A DNA stretch of 64,000 bases from Bacteroidales bacterium (GTDB taxonomy: Bacteria; Bacteroidota; Bacteroidia; Bacteroidales; UBA932). A program made the translations under genes and the position numbers. The notes beneath the pieces are model-generated. The model was given only the letters and a program-made list of their open reading frames with translations. It was not told the DNA's origin and ran no database searches. Shown piece by piece: positions 53,473 through 61,429 of the stretch. Every line of letters starts with the position of its first letter. Positions within the stretch are counted from its first letter, which is position 1. The stretch is from the NCBI GenBank assembly GCA_015060445.1, contig SUYL01000015.1, positions 1-64,000 of the forward strand, read 5' to 3'.

Positions 53473-54113
53473 AAGGGGGAATGGAAGTTGACAGTGTAAT
53501 AATGCGCTATGGTGAGCATACGGTGCTTTCTGATGTCTATCTGAAATGCAGCGTGGGGGATATTGTAGGTATCTTTGGAAGGAACGGCAGTGGAAAGACT
53601 ACTCTGTTCAACATTATCTACGGAACTTGCAAGGCAGAGAATTCATTCGTTAGGATAGACGGGCAGGTTATGGAGAAAGGGGCATTCAGGTGCGGGAAGG
53701 TGGGCTATCTTCCGCAGAATGATTTTTTTCCGGAGCATTTGAGGATAAAGGAGATTTTCTCCCTTTTGCCTCAGGGGGCTGCAGATATGGAGGATGAAGT
53801 GCTGGTAAGGGTGTGGGAGAACAGGGCAGGGGAGTTGTCGGGAGGAGAATTGAGATACCTGGAGATAATGTACATTTTGTGGAGCGGTTTCAAATATCTT
53901 ATTCTCGACGAGCCTTTCAGCGGTCTGGCCCCTGTGGTGGTTGAAAAATTGCAGGGGATACTGAAGGGGTATTCTGCGGAGAAAGGGATTATAATTGCAG
54001 ACCATGATTACAGGAGTGTTGCAGGGATGGTAAACCGTTTCTGTATGCTGGATGGAGGGGCACTCAGGGAGATAGGGTCGTTGGAAGAGTTGCGGGGAAT
54101 TTACTTATTATAA
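53469..54113 (+). CDS. Stand-alone ABC transporter ATP-binding protein
   Basis: 214 residues: Walker A FGRNGSGKTTLFNI, Q-loop YLPQNDFF, signature ELSGGELRYLEI, Walker B YLILDEPFSGLAP and switch His IIADHDYRS. It is shorter than most LptB/MlaF-like subunits, and no conventional permease is nearby. ATGA-coupled to the small membrane protein and 12 bp before the next gene. Exporter or regulatory roles are both possible. Confidence 0.8.
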   Translation: MKGGMEVDSVIMRYGEHTVLSDVYLKCSVGDIVGIFGRNGSGKTTLFNIIYGTCKAENSFVRIDGQVMEKGAFRCGKVGYLPQNDFFPEHLRIKEIFSLLPQGAADMEDEVLVRVWENRAGELSGGELRYLEIMYILWSGFKYLILDEPFSGLAPVVVEKLQGILKGYSAEKGIIIADHDYRSVAGMVNRFCMLDGGALREIGSLEELRGIYLL

Positions 54114-54125
54114 AACAAGATACGT

Positions 54126-54767
54126 ATGAAAAACATAGACAAGAAATGGCTGATTGGCCTTGTTGCTGATCTGGATATAGTTACAGATGACATGGAACAT
54201 ATCCATAAAAGTGAAGATTTCTCAGTTCCATCACTATTGCTTGCCTATAATGTTTTGGAGAGATTGTCGGATGTGGAAAATCTCTCTTACAGAATGGCGC
54301 AGGATAAGGAGTGGGCAGATAATTTTCTTGAAGAGGGCAAACGATACATGGAGTCATATCCTCTCTGTGGCGAAGTATTGTACAGGGTGATTGGGGAAGA
54401 ACGGGTTAAAATGAAAGTTGCAGAGTATATGCTCCCTTATGTAACCGCACATAAAGAGGCCAAGGAGGCGTTTGAGAAGGCTGAAGAGCTTCACCTGATG
54501 GCAAAGGTTGCCCACAAGGCGCAGGAGGAGGGAGGCTTTTTTGAGAAATGGAAGACCCTCAGGCAGGTGAGGAAGATGGCAGGATTCCCGCTGGAGAGGA
54601 AACGTACCGGGAATTTTGTAGCCCGCACATTTGACCTTATGGAGGAGGCCCGTATGAAGATGCGAGAAGCAGAACTCAAGATGTACGGACATAATGTGGC
54701 GTACAAATGTACTCCCGATACCTATATGAAGATTTTTGAATTGTTGAGTGAAAAATATACAGGATGA
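54126..54767 (+). CDS. Helical cytoplasmic protein of unknown function
   Basis: 213 residues, no signal peptide or membrane segment, predicted mostly alpha-helical with a charged central region (HKEAKEAFEKAEELHLMAKVAHKAQEEGG). No family recognised. Its TGA overlaps the ATG of the rhodanese lipoprotein (ATGA), so it belongs to the ABC-ATPase cluster. Confidence 0.65.
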   Translation: MKNIDKKWLIGLVADLDIVTDDMEHIHKSEDFSVPSLLLAYNVLERLSDVENLSYRMAQDKEWADNFLEEGKRYMESYPLCGEVLYRVIGEERVKMKVAEYMLPYVTAHKEAKEAFEKAEELHLMAKVAHKAQEEGGFFEKWKTLRQVRKMAGFPLERKRTGNFVARTFDLMEEARMKMREAELKMYGHNVAYKCTPDTYMKIFELLSEKYTG

Positions 54768-55144
54768 AGAGATTTCTGAATTTGTTGGCGGCAGTGTGTT
54801 GTATATGGCTGGCTGTTGCCTGTAATGCCCCTGCAGGGAAATTGAAAAGTGTGGAGAAGGCTGAGTTTGCACAGATCATTGGGGATGGCTCGGTTGTACT
54901 GCTGGATGTTAGGACTCCTCAGGAATTTGCCCAGGGGCATATTGTGGGTGCAATAAATATTGATGTAAAGGATTCCCTCTTCATCTCCAATGTGCAGAGG
55001 CAGGTTGCTCCGGGGAGTAGGGTGGCAGTTTATTGCAGGAGCGGCCGCAGAAGCATGAGCGCAGCACAGCAAATGGTGGAGAAAGGGTATGATGTGGTGA
55101 ATTTGAAGGGCGGATTTCTTGCTTGGGAAGAATCAGAGAAGTAA
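54764..55144 (+). CDS. Rhodanese-domain lipoprotein
   Basis: 126 residues. Lipobox LAVAC near residue 20, then one rhodanese domain with LLDVRTPQEFAQGHIVGAINI and the active-site loop YCRSGRRS (catalytic Cys). It may carry sulfane sulfur or act as a redox/thiol protein in the periplasm. Its stop overlaps the -7 box of the next gene. Confidence 0.88.
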   Translation: MKRFLNLLAAVCCIWLAVACNAPAGKLKSVEKAEFAQIIGDGSVVLLDVRTPQEFAQGHIVGAINIDVKDSLFISNVQRQVAPGSRVAVYCRSGRRSMSAAQQMVEKGYDVVNLKGGFLAWEESEK

Positions 55145-55149
55145 TTTTG
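55119..55149 (+). promoter_or_regulatory. Promoter of the LtaS-like gene (TTG-N20-TAATTTTG)
   Basis: TTG (55119-55121) and TAATTTTG (55142-55149) are 20 bp apart, the latter overlapping the rhodanese stop. The ATG at 55168 is 18 bp downstream. Confidence 0.65.
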
Positions 55150-55167
55150 CGGCAAAATCCTACAATT

Positions 55168-57069
55168 ATGATAAAGAGTTTCTTCAAACATTATATTCTG
55201 GTTTTTCTGTTCTGCATTGCGCAGAAGATTGTTTTTCTGCTGTACTACTATAAGGAGTTCTATGCAGATTGCACATTTGGGGATTTTGTGGATGTAATTT
55301 TGCACGGCATTCCGCTGGATGCCGCTGTGGCGGGTTACCTTACCGCAATTCCGGCACTGCTGCTCATTGCAAATGTGTGGTGGCAGGGGAAAGCAATGAA
55401 ATATATATTCAAGGGGTACTACATTTTCTGTGCGGTGCTGCTGGCCCTGATTTTTGTGGGTGACCTTGCCTTGTACCAGTACTGGGGATTCAGGTTGGAT
55501 ACCACTCCGCTCTTTTACCTTAAGTCCAGCCCCAAGGATGCTTTTGCAAGTGCAACTTTCGGGATGATAGTGGCTGGGATTGTGGATCTTGCGGTGAACA
55601 TTTATGTTTACCTGTGGCTGTGCAAAAAGTTCCTTGCCAGGAGGTATGATGCTCCGGTGTTCTTTAAGGTGAGGAATACCGTTGCACTCACTTTGCTTGC
55701 CGCACTGCTCTTTATTCCAATCAGAGGCGGTTTTACAGTGGCAACCCTCAATACCGGAAAGGTTTATTTCAGCCAGAACATGAGGTTGAACCACGCTGCA
55801 ATCAATCCGGCCTTCAGTCTTCTGGAGTCCCTTTCAAAGAGCAGTTCCTTTGCAACCCAATACAGATATCATACTCCCGACAGGGCAAATGAACTGTTTG
55901 CTGCAATGCAGGATGTCTCATTGAGGGGAGAAGGTGCCCTTACCGGTGAGGATGTGGCAGCGGACACCCATGTGGATTTGTCGGGAAGAAGGGATACCCT
56001 TCTCAAACCGGGGAAGCCTAATGTGGTGATTGTGATTCTGGAGAGTTTCCTCTCAAAGGCAATGGGGACCCTTGGGGGATTTGAAGGGGTTGCACAGAAT
56101 CTGGATTCTTTGGGGGCTCAGGGTGTGCTGTTTACAAACTTCTACGCAAACAGTTTCAGGACAGACCGTGGAATTGTCTCCATTTTGAGCGGTTATCCGG
56201 CACAGCCTACAAACAGCATAATGAAATACCCGCGCAAGAGCCAGTCGTTGCCTTCAATATCAAGAAGTCTTGCACAGAACGGTTATGACCTGCAGTACAT
56301 TTATGGCGGCGATGCCAACTTTACCAATATGCGCTCGTACCTTACAGCAATGGGATTTGAGAACATCATAAGCGATACCGATTTCCCAATTTCGCAGAAG
56401 TTGAGCAAATGGGGAGCGCACGATGATGTGATGTTTGACAAGATTGCCACCCAGTTGGAGCAGGGACAGGAACAGGAGCCGTTCCTTAAGGTGATACAGA
56501 CCTCCAGCAGCCACGAGCCGTTTGAAGTACCGGGTTTCAACAAACTTGAGGATATCCGTATGAACTCCGTAGCATATACCGACAGTTGCCTGCAGGTATT
56601 TGTAAACAGGTATAAAAATACCCCATATTGGGACAACACCCTGTTTGTATTTGTTCCCGACCATGCAATGCAGTATCCTGTAGATTTGGATGTATTCTCT
56701 GTAGAGAGATACAAGATACCATTGATATTCTACGGACCGGCACTTGCCTGCAGCGGAGTTAAGGTGGATGCCGTAGGTTCGCAGATAGACTTGGCGGCAA
56801 CCCTTTTGGGGCAGTTGGGCATTCCGCACCAGGATTTTGCCTTCAGCAAAGATATGCTTGATGCTGCAAATCCCCATTTCGGATTCTTTACTGTTCCCGA
56901 CGCATTTGGTATGGTAACAGATTCCGGAGCGGTGGTTTTTGACAATGTTTCAGAAAAAATTTACACCTCGACCCTCTCCGATACCATCGTTCTGGAGCAT
57001 GGAAAAGCATTTTTGCAAAAACTTTACGACGATTTGGACGAAAGAGGCAATAAAAAATTTGCACAATAA
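55168..57069 (+). CDS. LtaS-like sulfatase-family phosphotransferase (alkaline phosphatase superfamily)
   Basis: 633 residues: about five N-terminal membrane helices (1-220), then a periplasmic sulfatase-fold domain. Metal/nucleophile landmarks: VIVILESFLSKAMG (Glu), NSFRTDRGIVS (Thr nucleophile), SSSHEPFEVPG and FVPDHAMQYP (Asp/His). Members move phosphoglycerol or phosphoethanolamine onto lipids or glycans. In a Gram-negative context this may modify lipid A, capsule or periplasmic glycans. The ATG at 55168 is chosen because the frame upstream overlaps the rhodanese gene and promoter. Confidence 0.88.
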   Translation: MIKSFFKHYILVFLFCIAQKIVFLLYYYKEFYADCTFGDFVDVILHGIPLDAAVAGYLTAIPALLLIANVWWQGKAMKYIFKGYYIFCAVLLALIFVGDLALYQYWGFRLDTTPLFYLKSSPKDAFASATFGMIVAGIVDLAVNIYVYLWLCKKFLARRYDAPVFFKVRNTVALTLLAALLFIPIRGGFTVATLNTGKVYFSQNMRLNHAAINPAFSLLESLSKSSSFATQYRYHTPDRANELFAAMQDVSLRGEGALTGEDVAADTHVDLSGRRDTLLKPGKPNVVIVILESFLSKAMGTLGGFEGVAQNLDSLGAQGVLFTNFYANSFRTDRGIVSILSGYPAQPTNSIMKYPRKSQSLPSISRSLAQNGYDLQYIYGGDANFTNMRSYLTAMGFENIISDTDFPISQKLSKWGAHDDVMFDKIATQLEQGQEQEPFLKVIQTSSSHEPFEVPGFNKLEDIRMNSVAYTDSCLQVFVNRYKNTPYWDNTLFVFVPDHAMQYPVDLDVFSVERYKIPLIFYGPALACSGVKVDAVGSQIDLAATLLGQLGIPHQDFAFSKDMLDAANPHFGFFTVPDAFGMVTDSGAVVFDNVSEKIYTSTLSDTIVLEHGKAFLQKLYDDLDERGNKKFAQ

Positions 57070-57088
57070 AAAAAAATGCATACCTTTG
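57058..57088 (+). promoter_or_regulatory. tRNA promoter (TTTG-N19-TACCTTTG)
   Basis: TTTG (57058-57061) and TACCTTTG (57081-57088) are 19 bp apart, 29 bp before tRNA-Gln. Confidence 0.75.
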
Positions 57089-57117
57089 CAACCCGTTTGG
57101 AAATAAACGGTGCTCAT

Positions 57118-57188
57118 TGAGATATGGTGTAATGGTAGCACAAGAGATTCTGGCTCTCTTGGTTCGGGTTCGAGTCCTGATATCTCAA
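57118..57188 (+). tRNA. tRNA-Gln (anticodon CTG)
   Basis: Acceptor TGAGATA pairs with TATCTCA, the D stem is GTGT/GCAC, the anticodon stem AGAGA/TCTCT encloses TTCTGGC, and the T arm is TCGGG-TTCGAGT-CCTGA. The discriminator is A and CCA is not encoded. Confidence 0.93.
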
Positions 57189-57197
57189 CACTATGTT

Positions 57198-57271
57198 GGC
57201 GCGATAGCTCAGCTGGTTAGAGCGCATGATTCATAATCATGAGGTCCCCAGTTCAATCCTGGGTCGCGCTA
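57198..57271 (+). tRNA. tRNA-Met (anticodon CAT), elongator type; tRNA-Ile2 not excluded
   Basis: Acceptor GGCGCGA/TCGCGCT (first pair G-U), D stem GCTC/GAGC, anticodon stem CATGA/TCATG with loop TTCATAA, T arm CCCAG-TTCAATC-CTGGG. The anticodon stem lacks the three G-C pairs of initiator tRNA. A CAT anticodon could also be the lysidine-modified Ile tRNA. The mobile element starts just downstream. Confidence 0.92.
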
Positions 57272-57282
57272 CTCTGAAAATT

Positions 57283-57315
57283 AAGCACTTACGATAATTC
57301 GTGAGTGCTTTTTTT
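57283..57315 (+). terminator. tRNA operon terminator
   Basis: AAGCACTTACG pairs with CGTGAGTGCTT (one T-G wobble) around ATAATT, followed by TTTTTTT. Confidence 0.9.
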
Positions 57316-57333
57316 ATATGCATTATGACAGAT

Positions 57334-57390
57334 GCGGACAAAATCTGGGACAAATTGATGTTTTTCCCATGGTTTTTGTCCGCTTTTTTT
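57334..57390. repeat. Inverted repeat with repeated GGACAAA, possible attachment or recombinase-binding region
   Basis: GCGGACAAAA (57334-57343) and TTTTGTCCGC (57374-57383) form 10-bp arms; GGGACAAA lies between and another TTTGTCCG follows. It sits between the tRNA terminator and the excisionase-like gene. A terminator is the alternative (T run after the right arm). The other att copy would be beyond the window. Confidence 0.45.
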
Positions 57391-57480
57391 GTCCGTGTTT
57401 TTATGTTGGAATGTTGACAGTTTACACATTGAATAGTTATAAAAAATAAATAAAATTATAACTATATGATAAAAATATTA

Positions 57481-57488
57481 TATCTTTG
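57481..57488 (+). promoter_or_regulatory. -7 box upstream of the HTH gene (TATCTTTG)
   Basis: TATCTTTG lies 50 bp before the ATG at 57539. No -33 match. The gap 57391-57520 is very AT rich with nothing else identifiable. Confidence 0.45.
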
Positions 57489-57538
57489 TCTTTGTAATCA
57501 AGACAGAATAATTTTTAAAATTGTCAATTTTTCTAATT

Positions 57539-57850
57539 ATGAACGAAGATTTGTCTAAAATTCAAGAGTTGGCTGCACAGATGAAAACTCTCTTACCAGA
57601 TGGCAAGAAAAATGCCCTGGACAAATTGTTGTTTGGACGGTTGTCCGGACGTCGGAAGAATGGTGTTGAAAAGGGAGTGGTGGTTCACCCCAAATTGGGG
57701 AGGCTCCTTACTGCAGGAAGGGCATCTGAAATCACCGGCTACACTACAGCATGGCTGTTACAGTTGGCCAAGGCTGGCAGGATAAGGTATATCAAGCCGA
57801 AAAGAAACGTATTGTACTTCGAACAGGACATTTTGAGTTATATGAATTAA
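57539..57850 (+). CDS. Helix-turn-helix (excisionase/MerR-like) DNA-binding protein
   Basis: 103 residues from the ATG at 57539. The C-terminal half (GRASEITGYTTAWLLQLAKAGRIRYIKPKRNVLYFEQDILSYMN) is a winged HTH of the helix_turn_helix_17/excisionase group. Located 5 bp before the integrase gene, it probably directs recombination or controls the integrase. LSG here is written TTGTCCGGA, not TTGTCGGGA. Confidence 0.82.
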   Translation: MNEDLSKIQELAAQMKTLLPDGKKNALDKLLFGRLSGRRKNGVEKGVVVHPKLGRLLTAGRASEITGYTTAWLLQLAKAGRIRYIKPKRNVLYFEQDILSYMN

Positions 57851-57855
57851 CTAAA

Positions 57856-59082
57856 ATGTATGTTATGCAAAAGATTATTGGTAAAGTCAGATTGACTACG
57901 GTATTGAATACCAAGTCGGGTAAAAATGATGTTTATCCAGTCGCTGTAAGAGTGTACCATGGTGGCGTCAGAAGGTATTATAATGTGGAAGGAATATCAT
58001 GTAAGGCAAGGTCCTGGCAGTATTTTTTCACCACAAGGGTAGAGAAGAGGAAAGCGGAAGCGGAGAAGGTAAAGGTGTTTTTCAATAAGGTTGCGAAGAG
58101 TGTTGCTTTTCTTGTTGAATCAGAAATATTTTCCTTTGCCAATCTGGATGAAGCCATATCAAAAGGAATTTCGCAGTATTCTTTTGTGTATGTGGATGAA
58201 GTGATAGATCTTCTTGAGAAAAGAAAAATGGAAATGCAGAAGATAAATACAGCTGCTACATATAGGGGGCTGCAGACAGCGATTAAGAAATGTTATCCAA
58301 GAAGGGTGCGTATTTGTGATGTCAATGGTAGTTGGTTGAACGATTTTGAAAATAGACTTGTGGAGCAAGGTTGCAGTACTGCAACAGTAGGGATAAGGAT
58401 GCGAACTCTGAAGCATGTTTTCAATACCCTGATAGATATGAATGTCTTGTCTGAGAAGTTATATCCATTTGTAAATTATACAATGCCTAAGGCGACAAGA
58501 AGAAAACTGGCATTGGGCAAAGAATTATTGGATAGGGTCAAAGATTCCACGGCAACAGATCAATATCTGAGCTTGTGGTTATTGTCGTATTATATGCAGG
58601 GGATCAATTTCTGTGATATGTTACGGTTAAAAAGAAGTAATGTGGAGTTGGTTACAGGTACAATCCGCTTCCATAGATTGAAGACTACCGGAAGAACAAA
58701 GTTCGATGAGGAGACAGTCATCCCAATAACGGACAATATAATTAGGGTGCTTGCAGATTTTATGGACTTAAATGAGTGGAAGAAGATTCCTGGTGATCCG
58801 TATCTTTTGCCATATCTTGATGATTCTATGGATGAGCAGACAAAATGGCGTAGGACAAAGACAATTACCAGGACGGTGAATAGAAAGCTAAAGATACTTT
58901 GTCCGGAGGGAAGAATAACCACATATTCAGCCAGGCATACCTTTACCTCCAATATGCTGCATTTAGGGGCTTCGCTTGAGGATATAGCAAAGTGCCTTGG
59001 ACATACATCAACAAACACAACAAGGTATTATTTGGACGGTTTGGACTATTCTTCAATAGCAGCTTATACAAGTCAATTATAA
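57856..59082 (+). CDS. Tyrosine recombinase/integrase
   Basis: 408 residues. An N-terminal arm-type domain (about 1-95) and a SAM-like core-binding domain (about 100-215) precede the catalytic domain (about 220-400), which has SARHTF (Arg360), LGHTS (His383) and TTRYYLDG (Tyr391 or 392 as nucleophile). The first catalytic Arg position, expected in the helix before GINFCDML, reads Gln (YMQGINF, Gln248), and the box II His position reads Tyr. Such variants occur in Bacteroidota integrases, but activity is not certain. I use the ATG at 57856; a longer frame overlaps the HTH gene. The element integrates beside tRNA-Met. Confidence 0.85.
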   Translation: MYVMQKIIGKVRLTTVLNTKSGKNDVYPVAVRVYHGGVRRYYNVEGISCKARSWQYFFTTRVEKRKAEAEKVKVFFNKVAKSVAFLVESEIFSFANLDEAISKGISQYSFVYVDEVIDLLEKRKMEMQKINTAATYRGLQTAIKKCYPRRVRICDVNGSWLNDFENRLVEQGCSTATVGIRMRTLKHVFNTLIDMNVLSEKLYPFVNYTMPKATRRKLALGKELLDRVKDSTATDQYLSLWLLSYYMQGINFCDMLRLKRSNVELVTGTIRFHRLKTTGRTKFDEETVIPITDNIIRVLADFMDLNEWKKIPGDPYLLPYLDDSMDEQTKWRRTKTITRTVNRKLKILCPEGRITTYSARHTFTSNMLHLGASLEDIAKCLGHTSTNTTRYYLDGLDYSSIAAYTSQL

Positions 59083-59105
59083 TAATACAATATAATGCTA
59101 ATATC

Positions 59106-59324
59106 ATGAAAAGAACAGTAGTCATTTCGGACCCTCGGGTGCTTAAGTATATAGATCTGTACAAGTCAACACATCTTCTTGCCGGAACATATAAAGATGA
59201 TTCGGATGTAGTGGAGGAGTTGTTGCTGCAGATGAGCAGTTTGCAGGTGATGGATGGAGATATGTATAATGGTTATCCTGAGAAATTAAAGGAAGAGTGT
59301 ATCATTGAAATTGAAAACAAATAG
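59106..59324 (+). CDS. Small protein of unknown function
   Basis: 72 residues from the ATG at 59106. It begins MKRTVVISDPRVLKYIDLYKS and is acidic, with a helical central part (DVVEELLLQM). It could be a small DNA-binding or antitoxin-like protein, but no motif proves that. Confidence 0.45.
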   Translation: MKRTVVISDPRVLKYIDLYKSTHLLAGTYKDDSDVVEELLLQMSSLQVMDGDMYNGYPEKLKEECIIEIENK

Positions 59325-59345
59325 AATGAATGGGGAGGTATAGTT

Positions 59346-59798
59346 ATGGAACTTGAGGTAATACAAGATATGATATATGAGATACGTGGACAGAAGGTGA
59401 TGCTGGATTATGACCTAGCTAAAATGTATGGAGTAGAGACAAAAAGACTTAATGAATCTGTACGGAGAAATATTGGCAGATTTTCGGAAGATTTTATGTT
59501 TGAACTGACAAATGAGGAGTATAACTTATTGGAAGACAGTTCAAGGTCGCAAATTGCGACCTTGAACAAAACTAGAGGACAGAATATAAAATACGCACCT
59601 TTTGCCTTTACCGAACAAGGCGTGGCTATGTTGTCATCTGTCTTGCGCTCAAAAGCTGCAAGAGAGATAAATCGTGGTATCATGCGTGCTTTTGTTTCTG
59701 TGCGTAGGATATTGTCAGTTATGCCTGGTATTGGCAGAGATGTCAAGGAGGAATGCTCTGAAAAAGAGGCAAGAAAGAAAATAGGCTTTAACCGGTAA
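59346..59798 (+). CDS. ORF6N-domain protein, copy 1
   Basis: 150 residues. The N-terminal ORF6N domain (about 1-110) has IRGQKVMLDYDLAKMYGVETKRLNESVRRN...FSEDFMFELT and FAFTEQGVAMLSSVL. ORF6N/KilA-N proteins are common in phages and integrative elements and are presumed to bind DNA. It is a shorter paralogue of the protein at 60791-61342; the two share long identical DNA stretches. Confidence 0.85.
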   Translation: MELEVIQDMIYEIRGQKVMLDYDLAKMYGVETKRLNESVRRNIGRFSEDFMFELTNEEYNLLEDSSRSQIATLNKTRGQNIKYAPFAFTEQGVAMLSSVLRSKAAREINRGIMRAFVSVRRILSVMPGIGRDVKEECSEKEARKKIGFNR

Positions 59799-59803
59799 AT
59801 GAT

Positions 59804-60784
59804 ATGAATTATATTGACTTAAACGAACTCAATTCTTATAATGTTGAATTGGATGCCGAAAGTGGAGATTATATCCATTGCAGGAGACAATATTCGCAGA
59901 CCGGAGCATTTTCCTGTACAGGGGTCAATACAATAGTGTCATCAGCTGATGTGGCTTTCCTGATGCGTTCATTGCAGGAGTATAGTGTTGAGCATTCTTT
60001 TGTGTGTTGTATTAAGGATGATGGCTCGCCATATTTGTTGCATCTCGGTATGGGAACTTTTGATGCATGTATGATAAACAAGGATACTATACGCTATACA
60101 GCAGACAGATTGGATGCAAAGCAGGTTTATATGATTCATAATCATCCATCGGGGACACTTGCTTTTGGTAAATCGGACAGGATAATGCATCATGGCCTTG
60201 AGGAGGTTCTTGGTGAAAGGATGAAAGGTAGTATAGTGATTAACACCACATCTGGTAAGTACCTTTTTGCTCAGCACAGCCAGGCTGAAGAGACAGTTAA
60301 TGATATGTCAGGTGCCGATACAGCTGGTCCGGCAGTACAGGTGCTTGAGTTTGACAGGCAGGTTTTTGCCAAAGATTGGGATTATCACAATGCTGTCCAT
60401 ATCAGAGGATCTTATGATGTCGCTTCTTTTCTCTCATCTCAGCGCTTTGGTCATAGAGAAAAAAGTGGAATGCTGATAATGAACAAAGGTATGAAAGTCG
60501 TGGCCAATATCCAGCTTCCATATTCAACTCTGACCAGGAGTAAAGTTGTTCATCTTGCACCCTATATGCAGAATTGTACATGTGCTTTTGGTGGTGTGGC
60601 GGTACTGCCATATTTTACGGGCAAGGTAAGCGCAATGGCTATAAGGCTTCTGAATGCTGAGTTCAAGAAGATTTCTTCTTTTGATATGGTGGATGTGTGT
60701 CATAATATCAATGTTAAATTCCAGTCTGCTGTGGATGATAACCTGCTTAATTTTAAATCTCAAACGATTGGTCATATATTTTAA
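59804..60784 (+). CDS. RadC-like JAB/MPN-domain protein
   Basis: 326 residues. A JAMM zinc site is complete: Glu63 (SVEHSFVCC), His112 and His114 (YMIHNHPSG), and Asp125 (GKSDRI). This RadC-type MPN fold occupies about 50-165; the C-terminal 160 residues have no recognised domain. Such proteins are frequent cargo of Bacteroidota mobile elements; function is unknown (peptidase, deubiquitinase-like or anti-defence). It starts 5 bp after ORF6N copy 1. Confidence 0.85.
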   Translation: MNYIDLNELNSYNVELDAESGDYIHCRRQYSQTGAFSCTGVNTIVSSADVAFLMRSLQEYSVEHSFVCCIKDDGSPYLLHLGMGTFDACMINKDTIRYTADRLDAKQVYMIHNHPSGTLAFGKSDRIMHHGLEEVLGERMKGSIVINTTSGKYLFAQHSQAEETVNDMSGADTAGPAVQVLEFDRQVFAKDWDYHNAVHIRGSYDVASFLSSQRFGHREKSGMLIMNKGMKVVANIQLPYSTLTRSKVVHLAPYMQNCTCAFGGVAVLPYFTGKVSAMAIRLLNAEFKKISSFDMVDVCHNINVKFQSAVDDNLLNFKSQTIGHIF

Positions 60785-60790
60785 AGGATT

Positions 60791-61342
60791 ATGGAACTTC
60801 AGGTAATACAGAATATGATATATGAGATACGTGGACAGAAGGTGATGCTGGACCGTGATCTTGCCAAACTTTATGGCGTGGAAACAAAAGCATTGAAGAG
60901 GAGTGTTAAGAATAATATGAAACGTTTTCCGGAGGATTTTATGTTTGTGCTGACAAGGGAAGAGTGGGAGTCTTTGAGGTGTAAAAATTGCACCTCAAAC
61001 AGTAGAGGAGGAGTGAGGTATCTCCCTTTTGCCTTTACAGAGCAGGGAGTGGCCATGCTGTCAGGACTATTGAATAGTGATACAGCGGTAAATGTAAATA
61101 TTTCCATAATGAGGGCTTTTGTTTCTGTGCGTAGGATATTGTCAGTTATGCCAGGCATAAAGGATGAGATAGAAACCTTAAAAAGAAAAATGGAGGAACT
61201 TGAGAGGTGTACTCTTGAGGCGGTTAATGACCTTAGTGAGGATACCAGAAAAGAGTTGGATGATATCTATCTTGCGTTGGCCCAGTTGGCCAGTAAGCAA
61301 AAGTCTGCAGAGTCAGCGCGGAAGAGGATTGGATATAAATAA
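60791..61342 (+). CDS. ORF6N-domain protein, copy 2
   Basis: 183 residues. Same ORF6N domain as copy 1 (MIYEIRGQKVMLDRDLAKLYGVETKALKRSVKNN), with a longer C-terminal coiled coil (DEIETLKRKMEELERCT). It starts 6 bp after the JAB gene. The middle of the domain has diverged while the ends are identical to copy 1 at DNA level. Confidence 0.85.
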   Translation: MELQVIQNMIYEIRGQKVMLDRDLAKLYGVETKALKRSVKNNMKRFPEDFMFVLTREEWESLRCKNCTSNSRGGVRYLPFAFTEQGVAMLSGLLNSDTAVNVNISIMRAFVSVRRILSVMPGIKDEIETLKRKMEELERCTLEAVNDLSEDTRKELDDIYLALAQLASKQKSAESARKRIGYK

Positions 61343-61429
61343 AACTTTGATTATTAAATGTCTGAATACTTGTTTTTTAGAGTAATTTTTTGTAACTTTA
61401 ACTATACTAATAAATTAAACTGTAATATT

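Noticed and set aside
55030..55794. 254-codon minus-strand frame antisense to the LtaS-like gene
   Set aside because: No family features; the plus-strand gene has clear sulfatase motifs, and the antisense peptide is rich in His/Pro/Cys like other shadow frames.
57118..57271. tRNA pair as part of an rRNA operon
   Set aside because: No rRNA sequence is present on either side; the pair has its own promoter and terminator.
59804..60784. Genuine RadC DNA repair protein
   Set aside because: The N-terminal HhH part of RadC is missing and the C-terminal half is unrelated; only the JAB fold is shared.
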